Of a stretch of 64,000 bases of DNA, positions 56,383-64,000 are shown piece by piece. The stretch covers positions 186,001 to 250,000 of the forward strand of contig JAACJK010000220.1 in the NCBI GenBank assembly GCA_013368325.1, written 5' to 3'. The notes beneath the pieces are model-generated. The model worked only from the letters and a program-made list of their open reading frames with translations, searched no databases and was not told where the DNA came from. Origin of the DNA: Ephemerocybe angulata. Lineage: Eukaryota; Basidiomycota; Agaricomycetes; Agaricales; Psathyrellaceae. Both the position numbers and the translations under genes were made by a program. Every line of letters begins with the position of its first letter. Position 1 is the stretch's first letter.

Positions 56383-59300
56383 TCACGAGCTGGGCTCTTT
56401 CGGCTTCTCCTGATTGTTAGAGAGATCCTCCTCTAGTACCTCCGCTATATTCCTTATGGTCTCGCCTTTGATGACCTTCTTCACTTCATCGGAGTCTAAA
56501 GTTTCGTGCTCGACAAGGGCTTGAGCTAACTGTTTACGGTCACTGTCAGGAAAATTCGAAAGCCAAGGACACAAAATGACGCACGCGATGCAATTCATCC
56601 ATCTTTGCCCGGAGAAGAGCGGTCGCGCGTTCTTCGCCCTCCCGAACAATCCTAGAGCACCAAGATAAAAAATCAGTAGCCAAGTCTTAAAAGGGGGAAC
56701 AATGGAAACAGGCCAAGGTCGCCAAGTATCGGGTGCAATCATATTACTTTGTCGAAAACTGGACTTACCGAGCTATCTCATCCTCGATCTCCTCCTGGCG
56801 GCGGGTACTCAAGGGTTCGTCCCGATCCCCATAGTAGACCGGGCCAAGTTTCGAGAATCCCCATTTCTTTAGACGGAATAAAAATTACGACTCGGCCGTG
56901 CACATGGGATATGGAGTCGTCGCACCTTGACCATCGATTTGGCAGTCCGCGTCGCATTCACAATATCAGAGCTTGCACCACTCGACACGTTCTCCTCACC
57001 GTAGACTTTGTAGGAGGGTCAGATTGTACTGTTAAAAAGGCGAAGACACAACATACTGAGCTCTTCCGCGACCCGACCACCCATCGACACGGCGATTCCG
57101 GCAAGATACTCCTTCTGACTAACCGAGGTTCGGTCGCCTTCCGGAAGCAAAGCCGTCTGAAAGATACATGGTTAGCCTACGATAATCTGCAGAAATGGAG
57201 GCATTTGGCATACATGACCCAACGTTTGACCACGAGGCATGCATGTAACTTTGTGCAAAGGCATTGCACCTTCCGTATACAGAGCAACGAGAGCATGTCC
57301 GCCCTGGATTGAAGAAGGGTTAGACTACCCGATCAGCAGACATAGAGAGGCAACGATGTGTACCTCGTGGTAAGCAGTAGCCAACTTAGACTTCTGATCA
57401 AGATACTGGCTTCTCCTTTCAGCGCCCATTAGAATACGGTCCTGCATATTTCCCATGAATACACAGACAGGGAAGCGACTGGCACGCGAATGACCAACCT
57501 TGGCCCATTCAAAATGCTTGAGGTTTACTGCGGTCGCCCTCTCCTTTGAGGCTTGGATGGCAGCTTGGCTAGATTTCGCCAATCAGCGAACGGCAATAAA
57601 AATCGATAAGGTAAGACTGACTTCACCATGTTCTGGAGATCAGCTCCCGAGAAACCTGGCGTCCCTCGTGCAAGGATCTTGGGATCGACATCTAGATGAT
57701 CAACATCAGCAAGTATCCGTTCGTTCGCGCGACTTTGCGTTCGTACCAGGCGCGGTGGTCACATTGCGCATATGATGCATAAGAATTTGTGCCCTCCCCC
57801 TGACGTCGGGCAATGGCACAGTGACGTGCCTATCGAACCTTCCCGGGCGTACTAATGCCCTATCACAGTCCCAGGTCGTGAGCCACAGATAAGATTTGGT
57901 AGCAGTCGCCGTATACGCACTGGTCGAGACTCTCAGGGAAATTAGTCGCAGCAATGACAATGACGGCCTCGCTTTGCTGGAATCCGTCCATCTCAACGAG
58001 CAGCTGGTTCAGGGTTTGCTTCATGTATTGCTGGTCGCGGCTACTCCGCTTGCCACCAACTGCATCCAATTCGTCAATGAAGATGATTGCGGGTGCCTTC
58101 TTCCGTGCCGCAGCAAAGAGCTCTCGAACACGTTTTGCTCCAACACCAACAAACATTTCTTCGAAATCGGATCTAGAAAGTGCAATTGAATAAGGATGGT
58201 TTCGGGAGTGCGAATGGGGAATGAGAAGAGTTACCCTGATGCAAAGAAAAAGGGCACGCCCGCCTCTCCTGCTACAGCTCTAGCGAGCATGGTCTTGCCG
58301 GTGCCAGGTGGTCTGAAATTAAACGCCGGGTTAATGACGAATTGAGTATGTAGACATCAGAAACGTTACCCAGTAAGGAGCACACCCTTGGGGAGTTTAC
58401 CTCCCAATGTCGAAAAGGAAGCGGGGTCTTTGAGGAACGCGACGATATCTTGCAATTCCTGGAGCGAAGAATTTTAATATCGATCTGGAAGGCATTGTTG
58501 AGCGGTCCGCACCTCTTTGGCCTCGTCAACCCCGTGAACATCAGTGAACCTGACGACATTGTCTTCCGTTGGCTGGAATTGCGACTGGCGCGGTCCAGCT
58601 TTCATTAAGCCGCTGTTTTCAAAGAACACCGAAAGGATGACGAGAAAAACTAGGAAGGAAGGTCAATGATGGGCGCTGCCCATGTGGTGGAAGGGCCTCA
58701 CAGAACGAGCTGACGGCCATAATGGCAAGGAAACGAATGAGGCGTGGAATCCAAGAACCCTTCCCTGTGCTCAGGGTCAGTTCATGCACCGGATGCGAAT
58801 TGAAGAAGACGAACGTTCAACGATGGTCACTTGGATCGGATCCCCACTAGACCGTTCGACAGTGCCCGCTAAACCGATGGCTTCCGGAGCCGCGCCAACT
58901 GGCGGAGGCGTGGCGGGTGCAACAAGAGGACCGGCAAGTACAGATTCAGCTATGGCCTGGCTCGTGAGCGGCTTGGAAACCGCGGCAGGTGCCTCCGCCG
59001 GAGCAGTTTCAGTTCCTTCCGTCGCAGACGCAGGTGTTTCGGATGGCGTGGCTGGGGCAACCGGATGGTGTGCAGCAATGAGACTGTCCCTACGCCGCAC
59101 AGCGGAGAAGACAGATGCCCTCTGGTCGGTGTTGATGAGGCAGGTGAGGTAGAGCTTGAAGGCTTCCGGTGACAAGAGAAGAGGCGACGCGGGGTCCTTT
59201 GGGCGCCATCAATGCTACTGAATACGCTCAAGACAAATGCATATACGCACGAATTCACACATTCTTTCCCAACGACTGATAACGAGCTCGTAGGAGGACT

Positions 59301-59631
59301 TCATCTTCGTGGCGACGAGGGCTTCGAATAGGGCGACCTGTTTTGCGACATCATGGGGTTGAACGTTTGCCTCCGCCTCCAACCGAGTTATTTGGGCAAC
59401 GACGTGGGGCGTTGGCAAAGGGGCCGGTTTGGAGCGTCCGAAGATGGAGCCAAGAGAGAGTTGACGCCTATTGCACGGTACTACGAGGGCGCGCGGGCTT
59501 GAGAAACGAGGTAGCGCGAGCTTGAGGATGCGCGAGGCGGCGGGTGTCGCTGAGAAGTGGCGGAGGATGAGCGAGTGTACTGGCACCGGCTGCTGCCTCG
59601 CGAGGGGCAGACGAGCGAGGAGGCCCAGCAT
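56383..59631 (-). CDS. YME1: Mitochondrial i-AAA protease Yme1 (FtsH family)
   Basis: Zinc metalloprotease of the inner membrane, active toward the intermembrane space. The ATG at 59631 gives [20 protein letters not shown], an Arg/Leu-rich presequence. An N-terminal region has [14 protein letters not shown] and an Ala/Pro linker, then one membrane span ([20 protein letters not shown]). The AAA domain has [20 protein letters not shown], Walker [30 protein letters not shown], the second-region TNFPESLDQ and RPGRFDRHV. The protease domain has [13 protein letters not shown] (HExxH, split by an intron after HE), [20 protein letters not shown] and [10 protein letters not shown], ending EKPKEPSS at 56383. 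All catalytic motifs are intact. The topology with a single span identifies i-AAA rather than m-AAA. Divergent from the GCIP-like gene, 175 bases apart. Confidence 0.93.
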
Positions 59632-59806
59632 CGAGAGCAGAACGGCGGACGACGAGCAGAGTATTAACGGTCGGCGTAGAGTATCAGTGACGTTGGGCGC
59701 GGCCAGCCGCCCCAGTCGTCACCCAGCGTCACCCGCGGCAGCGGCACACGAAAATGATCCCGACACAGCCACGCTCAGCCCCTTTGGCGCTTATTTCCCT
59801 CCCACC

Positions 59807-61006
59807 ATGTCCGACAAGCAAAAGTGTAACCATCCTTTCTCCCCAGTGATCAAGCCGACTCTCTGACGAACTACCCAGCGATTGTCTCTCTCACCGTCCT
59901 CAAGGAGACTTGCAGCGATGCCTTGGCCTCCATCGCAGCGGCAGACGGCGTCGTTCCCGACGATCTCTCCGATCTCCAGGACTCAGATTTCACCGTAATC
60001 CGGAAGGATTTCATCTCCCTCCTCGCATACCTCTATTCCGCCACGACAAAGACAGCGCTGAGCCTAAAGCCGTCGTCTCCAACGTACTCTGCATCCTTGA
60101 CACCTCTCAAAGACCTTTCGACCAACGTCTCCCGCCTTTCGAGTAACGTCCGGCTCGTCAGAAAAGAACACGGCGCAACTGTCCTCAAAGAGCTCCAATC
60201 CTCCGCGCAATCTGTTGTCTCTGCTATCCAAAACCTTGCACAGACGCTGCTTACCGTATCCTCTCCAGGGAAAGAGGGCGAGGAATATCTCGCGAAAGTC
60301 GGCGAAATTCACCACGCAATTGAGCAAATACGAGGCACCGGAGGCTTATCGAACAATAACGTCGCGGCAGTTCACAAAGTATGGTTGGCCGACCAGGCAT
60401 CTTTGGTGGATGCGCTGCAAGAGCTGAAGGAGATCGCCGAATCCGGAGAAGATGACGAAGACTTTGACGACGGATGGAATGAACTTGGTGTCGAACCCTC
60501 GCCCAAACTAACGGAAGAGGAGTTGAGAAGGTTAAACAAGGTGGGCAGCCTGGCTTCTGCCTCATTCGATTGGATCTGAAGGCCGGTAGGTTGAATCGAT
60601 CTTGAAACTGTGCAACCTATTGCACAAGAACGTCATAAAAAAGGTGCTCTCCGCGCCTCTGCAAGGCTTAGCAAGTCACAAAGACGTGAATCCGATCGTC
60701 GACGAGTTGGCGAGCGATTCGGCCGCATTGCCTGCCGCAGTGGACGACCTCGTTTCGACCATATATTCTCCCCAGGATGTCACGGACATGGTAGAGCAGT
60801 TGCAAAGTCTCAGTGGCGTCGTTCTGGGTATCCAATCCCATTTGAATGCGCTATTCGGCCTGGATCCAGTGGCAGAGCTGTTCAAGCAGTCACTTACGAG
60901 CTCAGGGAAGAAGACCCCTGACGTTAAGAAGTGGTTTGATACCTGTTTCGAGGAGATAAAGTCACTGACAACCCAATTGTCAAACTCCTTACAAGATTCG
61001 CAATAG
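59807..61006 (+). CDS. GCIP/CCNDBP1-like protein
   Basis: Fungal member of the Grap2/cyclin-D-interacting (GCIP) family, a helical protein of uncertain cellular role. Three exons from the ATG at 59807: MSDKQKS, then IVSLTVLKETCSDALASIAA, RKDFISLLAYLYSATTKTAL, SLKPSSPTYSASLTPLKDLS, an acidic stretch (ESGEDDEDFDDGWNELG), and after a third short intron VESILKLCNLLHKNVIKKVL with YSPQDVTDMVEQLQSLSGVV. It ends NSLQDSQ at 61006. The central SPTYSASLTPLKDLST block is the best family marker. All-helical, no signal peptide. Convergent with the next gene, 95 bases between stops. Confidence 0.8.
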
Positions 61007-61101
61007 ACGATCGCTTCACCCACGCCCGTATCTTGTTCGCATTCGTGAAGAAGATCTATACAATTCTGGCCTAATCGAAAAAGCATTTCCCACCGATGGT
61101 C

Positions 61102-62733
61102 TTATCTTCTGTCGGGTTCATACCCTGCGCCGTTCGTAGCCACCCCATTTGTCTGGTGCCGGCCGCCTTGTGCTTCCCGTTCCCTTGCTTTAGCCTCATT
61201 ATGTCTGCGTTCCCTCTCCCTTTCCCACAGTTCTCTCCATTTACTCGCGAGGAAATTTGGATATACTGCAGAGCTCCTAATGGACCGCAATCGTTCCTCG
61301 AAACGTGCTAATTTCTCGGCCTGTGCTTGCAAGTCGAAAGGTGGTGTTTGCATCTGTATCATGAGGTCGTATTCAGTAACGTGAAGAGATTCAGAAGAGA
61401 AAAAGGGGATGCCCACCTGTTCACTATCTCGCTTCGCCTTCCACTCCTTCCTCATGGCGTCCAGCTCCTTCCTGCGCTCCTCATCTTTTGCACGCCGATT
61501 GGATCCAGACGCATTTGTGCCCTAAACGTTCGTGACGGCATTGAGTCCCCAATAAACAAATGAAACAGATCTCCACTCACCTTCGTGTTGAAGAGTTCCG
61601 CATATGTATTCTTGTCGCTTAGATCGAGATCCGCTACACCCACGTAGGCGGCGGGTTTGCGAGTTCCAGCAGGAGCAGTTGGCTTAATATCAGAAAACGC
61701 GTCCTTCCCTTTCGCGTCGCCTGCGGTGCCTGCGGCGTTCGGTTTGGAAGGACCGGACGCGGTCGCAGGCGTGTTCGGCGCCGAAGATTCGACGGTCTTC
61801 TTCTTGCTTATGAAGAGTTTGCGCTTCTTAGCAGGGGTAGGAGCCGTAGAGGACTTGTCGTCTTTGGTTTGACTGCCCTCCCCAGTTTGTGAGGGACTCG
61901 AAGCCCCAACAACGTCAACCTCCATCTCGTCATGTGTTGGTGGTGGCCGATGGCTCTTCGCCACAGACCTCGTGGCCTTGGCTAGCTGTAGCGGCGCAGA
62001 CCCAGACCGTGCCCTCCCACTCTCGTCTTTAGCCTTGATGACGATCTCCTTCGCAGCCTTCTTGTCACCTCCTCCCGCAACCCCTCGGCCACGGGCACCA
62101 CGACCCCCACCCTTTGACTTCCCTTTGGACCTTGGTTGGTCTTCAAACTCCTCCTCAGAGACCCCGGCCAGTTCTTCCAGCTCTGCCTCGATATCCCCTT
62201 CGGACTCGTCAAAGTCATCCGACATGTCGAGGTCATCATTGTATTCATGGGCAGCGGCCTTCTTCGTCTTCTTCTTTGGGGGCCCGTCGACCTTTGTCTT
62301 TCCTTTCGACTTGGATGTCTGCTTCTTGGAAGGCTTCTTCGGTTCCTCATGGATGCTCGACGTCGCGGAACCCCGCCTTGTGCGCAAGCGCCTGGTATGT
62401 GTGTGCGAGTCGTGGTCGCCATGAGAGTATGACGGACTCGCCATTGCAGGCTCATTCACAGTGCCTTCTTCCTCGTCTGAGGTATATGCAGCCCGATTCC
62501 TCCTGCTTGAAGAGGCTGCGGGCTGAGTCTCGTCCTCTTGACTGGCACTCGGCCTGTTGCCACTTTCATCATCTTCCGAGTCGATACGTTGTCGCTTCAA
62601 TTTGCTCGGTCTCTGCGCCGAGGACTCCTGGGACGGATCCGGTGACTAGTTACGCATTAGTAATGTGTTATTCACTGCCTGAGTGGGCACTCACTGTGAG
62701 AGGAGAGGAAAATCCGTGCATGGACTCGGACAT
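61102..62733 (-). CDS. Unknown acidic/basic nuclear-type protein
   Basis: The first small exon (MSESMHGFSSPLT, ATG 62733) joins after an intron to SPDPSQESSAQRPSKLKRQR. The large exon is low complexity: acidic DDLDMSDDFDESEGDIEAEL, Lys-rich PKKKTKKAAAHE and KKRKLFISKKK, and an RGG-like GGGRGARGRGVAGGG. Near its end comes a conserved-looking AYVGVADLDLSDKNTYAELF. The last exons encode a charged helix (DEERRKELDAMRKEWKAKRD) and a coil (AEKLARFEERLRSIRSSAVY, KWRELWERERERRHNEAKAR). Nuclear localisation is inferred from the basic clusters. I do not recognise a named family; a chromatin or ribosome-biogenesis role is only a guess. Confidence 0.78.
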
Positions 62734-63123
62734 TTGGCGCTTCGTTGAAGTGGTCCTTGATTGAGTTGCTGGATCCGGAAGTATTGTGATGGCTGCTAAA
62801 TCAGGCAAGGGAAGCTTATGGTAAGCAAGAGCAAATACATTGCAGGCCGGGCCGGCTTTATACCAGTACTTATCGACAATTCGATAAATCTTCAGAATCC
62901 ATATATCGTAGATGCCATTGCTGAGCGCTGAAGGAAAAGCCGAGGGCACTTGGGATACATCGTGCCTGGCGGGCCAAGCGACACCCATGAGTGATGTCAC
63001 ATCGACGCGCTTCGAGGCACGCGCCGCGTCGATATCATGGTAAAGTATTCTGCCGCCGCTAGGTTCCCCAGATTGTACAAGTACACGCGTCTATATACGT
63101 ATTGTCCGTTCTGCAATCGTCAT

Positions 63124-64000
63124 CTATCCCTCGAGAGGCACATCCTTGTAGAACTTGAGCAGGTCCTGCACGTCATCCCTGCTGCCCAGGAACACGGAAC
63201 ATCTCTCATGGATGTGTTTGGGGTTGATGTCCAGGATGCGCTGGGTACCAGTGGTCGCAATACCGCCAGCCTAGCTGCGTGTCAGTATACAGCTCTTGAT
63301 CGTAGTTATGCATAGGCTCACCTGCTCAGTGAGGTACGCCATGGGGAACGCCTCGTAGAGCAACCTCAGCTTGCCACTCTTGCTCTTTTTGTCATCCGGG
63401 TAACCGAAAATGCCTCCATACAAAAGTGTTCGGTGAACATCGGCAACCATGGATCCGATGTAACGAGCGCTGTAGGGCTTTCCGTTCGTAGGATACTTGA
63501 TGGACTTGAGGTACGCGTTTACTGGGGGGTGGAAGTACATGGAGTTGCCTTCATTGAAGGAATAGATCTTGCCCCGTGTCGGAATCGTGATCTAGATTAA
63601 TAGCCTAAGTCAAATCTGTCCAGTAAAAGTGGGGTTCGGATCTTACATTGGGATGCGTAAGGATGAATTCACCAAGTGACGCGTCAAGGGTGTAGCCATT
63701 CACGCCCTGGCCGGTGGACAGCACCAAGTTGCACGAAGATCCGTACATGGTGTACCCAGCCGCGACCATCTCGCTGCCCGGCCTCAGAACGTCCTCGATG
63801 GCCCCCTTCGAGTCTGGGCTCTAATACGGTAGCACTCAGTCAGCGACCGCTGCTTCTCTCCCTTCTCTTTCACAGAGAAACGGGAGAACTCACAATCTTG
63901 TAGATTCCAAAAATAGTGCCAATGTTGACACCGGCATCGATGTTGCTGCTTCCGTCAAGAGGGTCGAAAACTACGCAGTATTTGCCCTTCTGGGCATCCT
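63124..64000 (-). CDS. FBP1: Fructose-1,6-bisphosphatase (3' part, runs off the right edge)
   Basis: Key gluconeogenic enzyme, hydrolysing fructose 1,6-bisphosphate. The window holds the C-terminal two thirds: [20 protein letters not shown] (metal-binding DPLDGSSN), [10 protein letters not shown], then [49 protein letters not shown], the substrate-binding [20 protein letters not shown] and [20 protein letters not shown], and a final exon with [20 protein letters not shown] ending at the TAG 63126-63124. All motifs in view are intact. The start and any regulatory N-terminus are outside. Short introns separate the exons. Confidence 0.93.

Overview
The window is nuclear DNA of a filamentous basidiomycete, most likely an Agaricomycete. 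Genes are dense and split by many introns of about 40-65 nt, with GT-AG ends (two probable GC-AG cases) and CTAAC-like branch sites. The set includes an FKS-type 1,3-beta-glucan synthase, several proteins I know only from agaricomycetes, and ordinary eukaryotic housekeeping genes. I see no CRISPR array, insertion sequence, rRNA, tRNA or viral remnant. Exons were assembled by eye from reading frame and family similarity. For eight genes the exon lengths add up to whole codons, which supports those models.

Left part (1-17 kb): methionine aminopeptidase 1 (cut by the window edge), an unknown 206-aa protein, eIF2B-alpha, a small Cys/His protein (copy A), a transcription-type cyclin, an unknown agaricomycete protein, copy B of the Cys/His family, mitochondrial ribosomal protein bS21m, a Gir2/RWDD1 RWD protein and a YheT-type alpha/beta hydrolase. 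Long gene-poor stretches lie around copies A and B and before 17.35 kb.

Middle (17-41 kb): a 1223-aa disordered Ser/Pro-rich protein, an SDR dehydrogenase divergent from a SET-domain methyltransferase, a UPF0658-like Golgi membrane protein with 15 exons including micro-exons, dolichyl-diphosphatase, a DNAJC9-like histone co-chaperone, a FHIP (RAI16-like) protein, the FKS glucan synthase, and divergent from it a leucine-rich-repeat-like protein.

Right part (41-64 kb): mitochondrial PP2C phosphatase Ptc7, dipeptidyl peptidase III, an Mgr3-like mitochondrial TPR protein, a secreted GH5 mannanase-like protein that has lost its catalytic residues, the TFIIH helicase XPD/Rad3, Cys/His copy C, the i-AAA protease Yme1, a GCIP/CCNDBP1-like protein, an acidic/basic nuclear-type protein and fructose-1,6-bisphosphatase (cut by the window edge).

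There is no operon-like pathway. Yme1, Mgr3-like, Ptc7 and bS21m share a mitochondrial theme but are not clustered. The best candidates for something undescribed are the three scattered Cys/His mini-proteins, whose first five Cys/His ligands and one Ser sit at identical residue numbers in all copies, and the GH5 pseudoenzyme.
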